A stretch of DNA of 64,000 nucleotides from Ruminococcus sp. (GTDB lineage Bacteria; Bacillota; Clostridia; Oscillospirales; Ruminococcaceae), in contig JAFXSC010000027.1 in NCBI GenBank assembly GCA_017525915.1, positions 1 through 64,000 on the forward strand, read 5' to 3'. A program made the position numbers and the translations under genes. The notes below the pieces were generated by a model, which had not been told where the DNA came from, made no database searches, and worked only from the letters and a program-made list of their open reading frames with translations. Below are positions 51,895-59,575 of this stretch, piece by piece; the stretch's first letter is position 1; each line of letters opens with the position of its first letter.

Positions 51895-52929
51895 TTACAG
51901 CACCACCTGATTCTTTCCGTTGTTTTTTCCAAAGTACAGCTTTTCATCCGCCTTTGAGATCCAGATATCACTCGACAAGCTCTCATTATAGCTACAGACA
52001 CCGATTGTCACAGTAATTCTGAGGTCACTGCCCTCATAGCGGAATACCTCGTCAGCGATCTTTTTTCGGAGAGCTTCAAGCCGCTCAGAACCGCAAGACT
52101 TTCTTTCGCTGAGAATGATAAACTCCTCACCGCCCCATCGGCAGACAATACAGTCCTTGCAGGTCTCCTGTGCAAGCACTGCAATCTGATGCAGGATATA
52201 GTCACCACAGTTGTGTCCGTAGGTGTCATTGACCTTCTTGAAGTCATCTATATCAAGCAGCGCGATCCAACGATCTACCGGACTCTTGGTCTCCATCTGA
52301 TTCAACGCAGCAAGAAGATAATGACGGTTATACAGACCCGTGAGGTTATCGACCATTGCCATACGCTCCAGCTTTTCCTCGTTACGGATTGCTATATTGT
52401 GGAAAAGATATAGGAAAAGTATCACGATACTGAACGTAGCGACTGAATTGAAGATGATGTGAATATCAATGGCACTTCTCGGAACATTATAGATCGGGTC
52501 GTGAAATCTTGCATAAACATACACACCGATATAACAAGCGACATGAACAGCGATCATAGGTACAAAGGGCAGTTCCTTTTTCAGCACCCGCTTGTGGAGA
52601 TAGCCGAAATAGCTGATGCAGGTAATCATTCCGACGGCATAAAGCTGAAAAGCCGGCTCTGTACCCATGCAAACCACACCTGTTATCATAAACCCGAGAA
52701 TGACTGCGCAAATTATCACGGTTGAGGTCAGATAATGCTTTTTCAGGATGAGATAGATATTGGTCGTGTTAATGACCAGCTTCACATAAATAACATATCT
52801 GATGATGGGCATATCATAGATGATTCCCATGCTTAAGAAAAATACATCTGTGAAGAGCAGAAACCCGCCGAAGAACAGCGTCAGATTTCGTATCAAAGCT
52901 GTGTTTTTATCCGATTCATTCATATGCAT
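51895..52929 (-). CDS. Membrane-bound diguanylate cyclase
   Basis: A 344-residue protein with about five to six N-terminal membrane helices (residues 10-170, e.g. LFFGGFLLFTDVFFLSMGI) and a C-terminal GGDEF domain: DNLTGLYNRHYLLAAL, ALLDIDDFKKVNDTYGHNCG and the active-site CRWGGEEFIIL, so it should make c-di-GMP. Several starts are possible (52932, 52929, 52923); 52929 is 4 nt from GGAG. It lies 12 nt after the EAL gene on the same strand, making a synthesis/degradation pair. Confidence 0.9.
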   Translation of the reverse strand: MHMNESDKNTALIRNLTLFFGGFLLFTDVFFLSMGIIYDMPIIRYVIYVKLVINTTNIYLILKKHYLTSTVIICAVILGFMITGVVCMGTEPAFQLYAVGMITCISYFGYLHKRVLKKELPFVPMIAVHVACYIGVYVYARFHDPIYNVPRSAIDIHIIFNSVATFSIVILFLYLFHNIAIRNEEKLERMAMVDNLTGLYNRHYLLAALNQMETKSPVDRWIALLDIDDFKKVNDTYGHNCGDYILHQIAVLAQETCKDCIVCRWGGEEFIILSERKSCGSERLEALRKKIADEVFRYEGSDLRITVTIGVCSYNESLSSDIWISKADEKLYFGKNNGKNQVVL

Positions 52930-52941
52930 CACGCTCCGATC

Positions 52942-54480
52942 TCAAACAGACTGTATCGTATAGAGGTACTTTCCGTCCTCCAATTTTGAAATCCGGATAT
53001 TTTTTAGTTTGTAGCCGCTGCCGCCGCGAACCTTGAACGACTGCTGAATATAGTCTTCCACTCGCTTTTTGAGAGTATCAAGGTCGAAAAACGCCAGATA
53101 TCTATCCCGATCCTCCGGGTGAACTTCTGTAGCGGCGAATTCAGTGATTCCTTTCCTCAGTGAAACCGTGCCATAGATTTTCGCAAATCCGGCATTGGAA
53201 TAGATCTGTACGGCACCGTCCTTATCCGGAGTGATCTCTGTGACAAGATCATAGGTTGCATACAGCGACTGGCTGTATTTGAGAACGAGGTAATCGCTTC
53301 GTTCTGAGCTGATGATATGAACGGTTGATGCAATGAGATGCCTGTCTCCGGAGGATGCGATCAGTTTGGTTGTAAATGTATATACAACATCTCTTATGAT
53401 GTTATCTATTTTCTGAATGCCGCCGGGATAAATGGTTCTCTCGATCTGACGCATAAATCGGTCATAGTATGCATATCGTTCGTCATTGACATCGTTTTCA
53501 ATCTGCTCTATGGAGTTGTAGCCGAGCTTCTTTATCTCCTCTGAATAGGCGGCATTCACATAAGGATATGATATCTTGCCATGATTGTACTCGATTAAAG
53601 CTATCGGAGCCGTTCCACAAACATAGTCCGTATTGTTTTCTGACAGATCGAGTGTTGTCATAAGCGGATCACCGCTTAAAAAATCAATTTCTCCTGCTTT
53701 GTTCCAGAATTCACGTTCACTTCTTGTTTCTGAGGAGTGGGTTTCCAGATAGGCTAATAAGTCCGCCTCACACATCGGCTTTGCAAAATAATACCCCTGT
53801 AATATCTCGCAGCCAATGTCTCTGAGAAATGCAAGCTGTTCTTCGGTCTCCACGCCCTCTGACAGCGTGTGAATTCCGATAGCTTTGGACATATTGACAA
53901 TAGAGGAGATGATTTTTCTGGAACGGACATCGAACTTCCTAAGCAGCGACATATCGATTTTCAGGACGTCGAACGGATAATCGCGCAGCACGTTCAAAGA
54001 CGAGTACCCGCTTCCGAAATCATCCATCCAGATACTGAAGCCTGCATTATGGAACTGTTCAAACAGTCTTTGCGTGTTCTCAGGATTTGTGAGCATTGTG
54101 CTTTCCGTGATTTCAAAATGAATTGCGCTGGCCGGAACATGGTAGCGATTCAGGATATCTGTGATCTCACGGAACATATCTGTCTCCACGAAATCAAGTC
54201 TTGACAGGTTGATAGAAAATATCATGTCCTTGCAGTCATTTTGCTGATAGTAGCGACAGACATTCTCTACCATTGCCAGATCGAGCTTGTGTATCAGCTT
54301 GTGTTCTTCCAGTGAGTTTATAAACTCACCGGGCGGTATCAGTCCTCGCTCCGGATCGTCCCATCGTGCCAAAGCCTCGGCACCAAAGACCTTGCCGGAG
54401 ATGGTACGGGTCAACGGTTGGAAGAATGCCTTAATATACCCGTTGTTCAGGGCTTCTTCAAATCTGTTTACAAAATCCAT
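52942..54480 (-). CDS. EAL-domain c-di-GMP phosphodiesterase with C-terminal PAS-like domain
   Basis: A 512-residue protein. The EAL domain comes first (residues 5-245): AEALARW, INLSRLDF, FEITEST, DDFGSGYSSLN, LKIDMSLL, SEGVETEEQ and LQGYYFAKP are all present, so the metal and substrate sites look intact. Residues about 270-510 are PAS-like (SYPYVNAAYSEEIKKLGYN, YSNAGFAKIYG, VHPEDRDRYLAF). EAL before the sensor is an uncommon order. No membrane segment. It is the first gene of the pair with the membrane cyclase. Confidence 0.9.
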   Translation of the reverse strand: MDFVNRFEEALNNGYIKAFFQPLTRTISGKVFGAEALARWDDPERGLIPPGEFINSLEEHKLIHKLDLAMVENVCRYYQQNDCKDMIFSINLSRLDFVETDMFREITDILNRYHVPASAIHFEITESTMLTNPENTQRLFEQFHNAGFSIWMDDFGSGYSSLNVLRDYPFDVLKIDMSLLRKFDVRSRKIISSIVNMSKAIGIHTLSEGVETEEQLAFLRDIGCEILQGYYFAKPMCEADLLAYLETHSSETRSEREFWNKAGEIDFLSGDPLMTTLDLSENNTDYVCGTAPIALIEYNHGKISYPYVNAAYSEEIKKLGYNSIEQIENDVNDERYAYYDRFMRQIERTIYPGGIQKIDNIIRDVVYTFTTKLIASSGDRHLIASTVHIISSERSDYLVLKYSQSLYATYDLVTEITPDKDGAVQIYSNAGFAKIYGTVSLRKGITEFAATEVHPEDRDRYLAFFDLDTLKKRVEDYIQQSFKVRGGSGYKLKNIRISKLEDGKYLYTIQSV

Positions 54481-54507
54481 TCTATATCACCTCTAGTCGA
54501 GTTATCA

Positions 54508-55048
54508 TCATGTAAGTCTGTATGTCCTGATAAAATCCTTTTCATTTGCGCCGTCAGCAATGTATCTGAGCAGTATCTCTGCACAGGCTCTACTATCGCT
54601 GTCTGCCTTGTGGTGATCCAGAGGGATCCCGTAGTAATCGCATAAGATATTCAGGTTGTGCTTCATCCCCGGCAGGAGCTTGCGCCCGGCTTGGACGGTA
54701 CAGAGATAGCGCACTGACTTCTTCCATGTGATATTGTAGGCGGTTAAGCATGCTTTCAAAACAGAAAGATCGAATACCGCATTGTGAGCAACAAGAACGC
54801 CGGACTCCATCCATGGTTTTATAGTTTCCCACAGTTCAGAAAATGTCGGAGCATCTGCCACAGTGAAGTCATCTATTCCTGTCAGCTCTATATTAAAGCT
54901 ATCGAACGGCACTTCTGGGTTTACATAGGAAAAGAGACTATCCGTAATTACACCGTCAGATATTTTTGTAATTCCTATTGCGCTCATGCGATTGTTATAG
55001 CGGTTGGGTGTTTCTACATCAAATACTATGTAGGTGTGAAGTGTGCAT
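54508..55048 (-). pseudogene. DnaQ-like 3'-5' exonuclease gene with an early frameshift
   Basis: The main frame (54508-54987) encodes 159 residues with the later DEDDh motifs AHNAVFDLSVL and HHKADSDSRA. Motif I (YIVFDVETPNR, with the catalytic Asp and Glu) lies upstream in the same frame but that frame has no start codon. The good ribosome binding site AAGGAGG leads instead to an ATG at 55048 whose frame stops after 9 codons. A one-base shift between 55048 and about 55030 joins the two. The gene is therefore broken, or the start lies at the internal ATG and lacks motif I. Confidence 0.65.
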
Positions 55049-55078
55049 TGACGCGCCTCCTTTCATTCCAACAGCAAC

Positions 55079-55180
55079 TCATGAACATAAATCATCGCAG
55101 TGTTTATCTAAGTGAAACACGTTGAGAATGGTAGCTTTCTCGGCAATGTTCGTGCCGACAACTGTGAATTTATCGTTCAT
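55079..55180 (-). CDS. Short peptide (33 aa), possible HsdM-like fragment
   Basis: ATG at 55180 follows AAGGAG by 9 nt. The start MNDKFTVVGTNIAEKATIL is reminiscent of the N terminus of type I restriction-modification M subunits, but the frame ends after 33 residues. It precedes the frameshifted exonuclease gene and shares its promoter. Either a gene remnant or a short leader peptide; the resemblance is weak. Confidence 0.35.
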   Translation of the reverse strand: MNDKFTVVGTNIAEKATILNVFHLDKHCDDLCS

Positions 55181-55234
55181 AGGGTATCTACTCCTTGCGA
55201 TTGCTGATAAGATATGCAATAAGAATATATAGTT

Positions 55235-55263
55235 ATTATATCATATAATTTAAGAAGTGTCAA
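55235..55263 (-). promoter_or_regulatory. Promoter upstream of the short peptide / exonuclease genes
   Basis: TTGACA (55263-55258) and TATAAT (55240-55235) on the minus strand, spacer 17 bp: full consensus. Confidence 0.8.
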
Positions 55264-55315
55264 TAAAATTAATGTGTAAAATGACATATGTAGTGAAAGG
55301 CAATTGTACAAAAAA

Positions 55316-55347
55316 AGCCAGCAGAGCGCGTGGCTCTGCTGGCTTTT
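55316..55347. terminator. Bidirectional terminator
   Basis: AGCCAGCAGAG and CTCTGCTGGCT form an 11-bp stem with an A-run before and TTTT after. Confidence 0.8.
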
Positions 55348-55349
55348 GT

Positions 55350-55372
55350 GTAAGCGTAAAGTAAGCGTAAAC
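55350..55372. repeat. Direct repeat GTAAGCGTAAA, resembles an IS66-type end
   Basis: GTAAGCGTAAA occurs twice in a row. IS66-family termini begin with GTAAGCG-like sequence, and a small IS66 accessory-like frame lies just to the right. This supports an IS remnant, not an intact element. Confidence 0.4.
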
Positions 55373-55429
55373 CGCCAACATAAGCTACCAAAGAAACAGA
55401 CTCACCTTGAAGGTGGGGCTGTTTGCATA

Positions 55430-55600
55430 TCAAGTATTGAATGGCAAGCTGATCGTCCCGGCAGGCTGTGAGAACAATTCTGTCAGATACTGCTCTGTAT
55501 CCACACCGTTTGCCTGCTGTGCTTCAAGCTGTTCTGCCCATTCCCGCATGCGTACATCCTGCTTTACTGCCGTGATCGCTGTTGTGGTTTCCGATTGCAT
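55430..55600 (-). CDS. Short IS66 accessory protein-like frame (56 aa), probable remnant
   Basis: AGGAGG lies 6 nt before the ATG. The product contains VRMREWAEQLEAQQANGVD, similar in pattern to the N terminus of IS66-family accessory proteins (a short W-x-x-x-I/L helix with 'QxxG'), then diverges and stops. No helix-turn-helix part or transposase gene follows. The assignment is tentative. Confidence 0.4.
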   Translation of the reverse strand: MQSETTTAITAVKQDVRMREWAEQLEAQQANGVDTEQYLTELFSQPAGTISLPFNT

Positions 55601-55680
55601 ACCGATTCCTCCTCGTGTCAGTCTAATTTACTCCAATTTAGTCCATTGGACTGATTTAGACTGTCTCAAATGGTCTAAAG

Positions 55681-55758
55681 AAGTCCAACGGCTTTCTTAG
55701 GATTCCATTATACCATTTTTGACACCGGAAGGGAAGACGCGGATCATTTTACTCTTAC
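55681..55758 (-). repeat. Right copy of the 78-bp inverted repeat
   Basis: Reverse complement of the left copy at 51785-51862 with 6 mismatches; the TATAAT inside it points inward on the minus strand. The two copies are equal in length and orientation-reversed, so recombination between them would invert the 3.8-kb segment. Confidence 0.75.
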
Positions 55759-55787
55759 GTCACAAACATACTTTGCTCACTTACGTT

Positions 55788-55922
55788 CTAACTGAAATCA
55801 ATATTCGGAGTTCCGGGAACGTCTCCGGCATCTCCGCCGTTACTCAGTGTTGACGTCGTGATGACATCCTCTGCATCGAACCGGATGATCTCCAGCTCCG
55901 GAATAGTGTATTTTTCTTTCAT
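55788..55922 (-). CDS. Conserved small peptide (44 aa), MKEKYTIPELEII family
   Basis: ATG at 55922 follows CGGAGG. The sequence starts MKEKYTIPELEIIRFDAEDV, continues ITTSTLSNGG and ends DVPGTPNIDFS. It is a clear relative of the 14026-14163 peptide (about 60 percent identical over the first 30 residues), with a different C-terminal tail. As there, it directly follows a gene whose product ends in the YRQTAE...TRFVFV domain (18 nt gap). It lacks a signal peptide. Function unknown; a precursor-peptide or partner-peptide role is possible. Confidence 0.75.
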   Translation of the reverse strand: MKEKYTIPELEIIRFDAEDVITTSTLSNGGDAGDVPGTPNIDFS

Positions 55923-55940
55923 TATCGTATCCTCCGTATA

Positions 55941-58013
55941 TCAAGTCAGGTTTATCCGGCAGCTAAGCATCCATTCGTCTTCCTCAGGAACGCCTGCTAT
56001 TGTGACGGCAAACAACACACAGTCCTTGGCGAGCATATACTGCTGACCGTTGAAGCGCATACCGGTGTAATAGGTGTGTGTAACAGAGGTTATCTCACGG
56101 CCGTTGTATCTGGCAGTGAATGTCGCTCTGGTTTTGCCTTCGAGTTCGGAAATTGGCTTGACAAATACGAAACGTGTAAGGCGCTTGCCGTCCACTTCTG
56201 CCGTCTGCCTGTAAGTGCCGGGACAGAGTGCAGGGGGGGCAATCGTGTAGCTGCTGTCATCGTTCTGTACGATCGACTGGGCGCCCGAACCGAGGTATTT
56301 ACCCCATTCTGCATTCCATGTGGAGAAGGTGCCATTGTTGAACGTGATGCTGCATCCGTCCTCTGCGGTGATAGTGCAGCCGCCTGCCAGTTCAAAGTAA
56401 CCGCCGTTCACTATGACATTGCCGCCTGCCGGAATAACTGTGTTCTCCGGCGCATAGCTCTGATCTACGTATGCGTGGAAACCGCTGGTGTTGGTGACCT
56501 TACCGGTGCCCTCTGCGGAGGTATCACTGAATGACAGAGTACCTGCACCACTGGATATATCACCGGGGATAAATCCGCTCTCAACAAGGAAAGACCTCTC
56601 CGCCATGTTCAGTGTGTGACCGTTCAGGTCAATGGTAAGATTGCCGTAGACAGTGCGCTCACCCTCGGTCATGGAAAGGTCGATGTCTTTCGTCAGCCTG
56701 AGTATCGTGTCATATCCGGTGACCTCATTGCGGATATATGCCTCATTAAGCATACTTATGACTTCATAGAATTCATGCGGCTGGGAGACCGGTATCACAT
56801 CGTTCTCGATGTAGCTGATCTTGATGTCGCCGAAGCAGGAGGCAGTGAGTATGTACTCTTCCTTCTCCTCATCGTATGAAGGCAGGCTGAACTCGCCATC
56901 TTCCGTGGTCAGAACGAATGGCTTTTCGGAAGTGTAGGTGATGTAGTTCTGACGTTCTCCGTATTCCCCGACGCCGTAAGGATTGATGTTGCTGGGATCG
57001 AGTTCCTCATCGGTGTAGGTGTATTCAGCTTTAACGCCGCCGTCCTCCGGAAGGTCGAGGGTCAGCGTCAGCGCAAAGCTGTACGGGTTTTCAAGTGTAC
57101 CGTCACCGCTCGTGACGAAGAAACCGAGAGGCGTGGTGGAATAGGGCAGGGAAGTGAACCACGTCAGCGGGTAGTAGTAAGTGCCGTCGGAAAAACCGAA
57201 GCTGTATTGCCAGTCGCCGAAATCATAGGCGACCTTATTCACCTTGACGTAAGCATCTTCGGTCATTTCAAGGACTGTGCCGTGCTGATCGGTGTACCGG
57301 AAGACTTCGCCCTGCTGTAGTTTCACCGTATCACCGAGGAAGATGAAGGAGCCTACAGAGAGAGTTTTGGCATTCTCGATATCCGGTCCCTCCATCAGTT
57401 CTTCTTGTGTAATGGTGAGCTGCTCTTGACCTTTGATAACAGGCGAACTTTCAAGCTCGATCTCCTCAAACACCGGAATTTCTTGTTCAGTAGTGCTTGT
57501 GACCGTAGTCGAAGAACTTGTAGATGTAGTTGTAGTGCTTGTAGTCGTAGAGCTTGTAGTTTGATTATCTGGAACTGATTGACCTGAAACTATATTACTC
57601 GTACTTGAACTTGCATCTTTAAGAACTGTATTTCCATCGCTATTGGTCTGTGTGGTGTCATCTTCTAATAAATCGGATACTGTTCCGTGATCTCCGGACT
57701 CCATTGTTGCGCTGCCAGTCCTGCCGATCAGTTCGATTTGACCTCTGGTGTTGTTTTTCACATTGGCGCTTGCACCGTCCTTCTTGGTAGTTACAGTGCT
57801 TCCCTCAGCGCCTTTTTTGAATGCTACATTAACTGTGGCGTATACGGCAACATCTGTCGGTACAGACGATTGCAACGCACCTTTATTTGCCGTCATTACT
57901 TAAGGAACAGCAACCTCTGACTTCCCGGTCGCTGTTGCACCGAACGAAACTCCGCTCATCGCAAGCGATGCCGCCAGAATACAAGCCGCCGCTTTTCTCA
58001 TTAGCTGATTCAT
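55941..58013 (-). pseudogene. Exported surface protein gene interrupted by an in-frame TAA after the signal peptide
   Basis: From an ATG at 58013 (7 nt after AGGAGG) the frame encodes a signal peptide (KAAACILAASLAMSGVSFGA) and TATGKSEVAVP, then TAA at 57902-57900; the same frame continues with GTA ATG ACG and runs 651 codons to 55941. The large part has a Ser/Thr-rich linker (TTSSTTTSTTTTSTSSS), beta-rich domains, a right-handed-helix-like stretch (NLTIDLNGHTLNMAERSFLV) and the C-terminal domain YRQTAEVDG ... TRFVFVKPISELEGK shared with the 12989-14011 product. If translated from the ATG at 57896 the product would not be exported, and no ribosome binding site precedes that ATG. A recent nonsense mutation is the simplest reading. 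Confidence 0.75.
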
Positions 58014-58040
58014 TTTCATTCCTCCTGTTCTGATTCAGGT

Positions 58041-58163
58041 AAAAAATCAAAAACGTATCACACAGGATAACTCATCCCATGCGATACGTCATCTGCTCAT
58101 GTGAAAATGCATTGTGACGTGCTATCCGTCCCGGGAAACCGTGCCTTTCGTACACGGGTTTCC
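58041..58163 (-). promoter_or_regulatory. Structured 5' leader with terminator and anti-terminator stems (attenuator)
   Basis: On the minus strand the leader has a first hairpin (GGAAACCCGTG / CACGGTTTCC, 58163-58134), then GATA-gc-ACGTCA (58126-58115) which can pair with TGACGTATC (58091-58083). The latter overlaps the 5' arm of a 16-bp terminator stem (58089-58053; outer arms ACGTATC/GATACGT, GAGTT loop) followed by TTTTTGATTTTTT. The two pairings exclude each other, as in transcription-attenuating riboswitches. The ribosome binding site comes after the T-run. I do not recognise the upstream part as a known aptamer. Confidence 0.65.
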
Positions 58164-58174
58164 TGATTACGCTC

Positions 58175-58203
58175 ATTATAGCACAGCCGCTGTAAAGATG
58201 CAA
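58175..58203 (-). promoter_or_regulatory. Promoter of the attenuator-controlled operon
   Basis: TTGCAT (58203-58198) and TATAAT (58180-58175), 17-bp spacer; transcription would start just before the first leader hairpin. Confidence 0.7.
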
Positions 58204-58279
58204 TAGAATACTGTGAGTTTTACATAAATGCCAAATAATAGGCGGCGCTTTTGTTGGAATCATAAAAGGAATGCTGACT

Positions 58280-59485
58280 TCACTCAGCAGTTTCATGTTC
58301 CTCCCGGGTTCCGGCTATGCTGACAAAGGTTTTGACGAACCACAATATCACAACATAAAGTATCGGGTCACATAATGCACGCAATCCGATCGTATAGACA
58401 GCCTGCCCGTATATTCCGCTGAAATGCTTGTTCAGCATCTTGACCTCATAAAGCCCCATGATATTGAATAACAGTGAGGATATGAACAGTGCAAGCATAC
58501 TGATGTTGAAGCGCTTCATATTTTCAGGGGTGTTTATTTCGCTGTGTGCCGATGAGAGCATAACTCTGATAAGCATATACACAGTCACGGCGGAAGCTAT
58601 GAACACGGGCAGATCTTTTATAAGTCTGAATATCAGCAGGTTCCTGTATGTTTCGGGGGAGTCGGCAAGCTCACGCGGGAAGGTCAGCAGATCAGAATAG
58701 AACGGAAGCATGGCGTCGTGAGTTTTATAGCTCGCTATTTCATAAATTCTTGTGATAATTCGTATCAGCATGAAAGCACAGGATACAGCACCAATGAGAG
58801 CGGCAAATGATTTCAGCGCCTTTGAATTTCCGGACGTGTCCTTTTTCTGTACGTTCAGCGAGTGCTGCCTTGTAATTAGTGCTGTCATTATGATAAGCGC
58901 CGGTATGCCGAAAAGCTGATATATCTGACAGTAGTATGACCTGTTCTCAAATATACCTGTGACATAGGGCTGTTCGGCGTTCATCATGTATATCCCCCTT
59001 ATCACTGACCAGATGCCCTGTATCAGCACAGCGATACCTGCGGTCATAAGCAGTTTCCAGCCGTTCTGACAGAAGAAGCGTTTCTTGTCGGCCTTTCGGA
59101 ACGCCAGAAAAACACAGACGAACAGCAGAACAGGCGACACCGTTGTAATAATATTGGTCACTATGCCCATGGGAGAATTCTTGTCCGTGACTTTGTCGGC
59201 GGCTTTGTAGTTTTCGACTGAACCGTAATTGTTCTCCACTGTGAGCCATATATAGAACGTGCCGCAGTAGTCGTGCCCCAGGTCGCTCTCAGGCGTCAAT
59301 TCCGAAGCTTTCCTGCCGTTTCCTGCTATTACAGCCTTATCCTCATCGTCAACAACGAACAGGACAAATATCGCTTGACTGATATAAAACAAGACAACTC
59401 CGACAATGAGCACCACAAAAGTGAAGCTGACGTTATGTATTTTTTTATTCGCCTTTTCGGACATTTCGTCTGGTTCAAAGTTCAT
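58280..59485 (-). CDS. Polytopic membrane protein of unknown function (401 aa)
   Basis: About seven hydrophobic segments, starting with FVVLIVGVVLFYISQAIFVLF (residues 24-45). An extracytoplasmic loop of about 65 residues follows the first helix; then pairs of helices (IITTVSPVLLFVCVFLAF, LLMTAGIAVLIQGIW, IPALIIMTALI, ALIGAVSCAFMLI, LPVFIASAVTVYMLI, MLALFISSLLFNIMGL). No transporter or enzyme motif is recognised. CAGGAGG precedes the ATG. It stands alone with its own promoter at 59506-59534. Confidence 0.75.
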   Translation of the reverse strand: MNFEPDEMSEKANKKIHNVSFTFVVLIVGVVLFYISQAIFVLFVVDDEDKAVIAGNGRKASELTPESDLGHDYCGTFYIWLTVENNYGSVENYKAADKVTDKNSPMGIVTNIITTVSPVLLFVCVFLAFRKADKKRFFCQNGWKLLMTAGIAVLIQGIWSVIRGIYMMNAEQPYVTGIFENRSYYCQIYQLFGIPALIIMTALITRQHSLNVQKKDTSGNSKALKSFAALIGAVSCAFMLIRIITRIYEIASYKTHDAMLPFYSDLLTFPRELADSPETYRNLLIFRLIKDLPVFIASAVTVYMLIRVMLSSAHSEINTPENMKRFNISMLALFISSLLFNIMGLYEVKMLNKHFSGIYGQAVYTIGLRALCDPILYVVILWFVKTFVSIAGTREEHETAE

Positions 59486-59505
59486 TCTACAGCCTCCTGA
59501 AAGGC

Positions 59506-59534
59506 ATTATATCATAATGAATGCCGTTTGTCAT
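59506..59534 (-). promoter_or_regulatory. Promoter of the membrane-protein gene
   Basis: ATGACA (59534-59529) and TATAAT (59511-59506), minus strand, 17-bp spacer. Confidence 0.6.
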
Positions 59535-59575
59535 TGACATATGTTAATTCTATCCTTATCTGCTTCAAGCTGCTG

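Noticed and set aside
54508-54987. Complete exonuclease starting at the internal ATG (MSAIGI)
   Set aside because: Motif I with the catalytic Asp and Glu lies upstream in the same frame, so this start would give an inactive protein.
58041-58203. c-di-GMP-I (GEMM) riboswitch
   Set aside because: The GAAA loop and GGGACG are suggestive, but the conserved GCAAA junction and the second stem-loop of the class are not present, so I do not call it.
58072-58296. Minus-strand frame of 74 residues in the leader region
   Set aside because: It overlaps the promoter and the terminator/anti-terminator stems and has no ribosome binding site; the RNA structure explains the stretch better.
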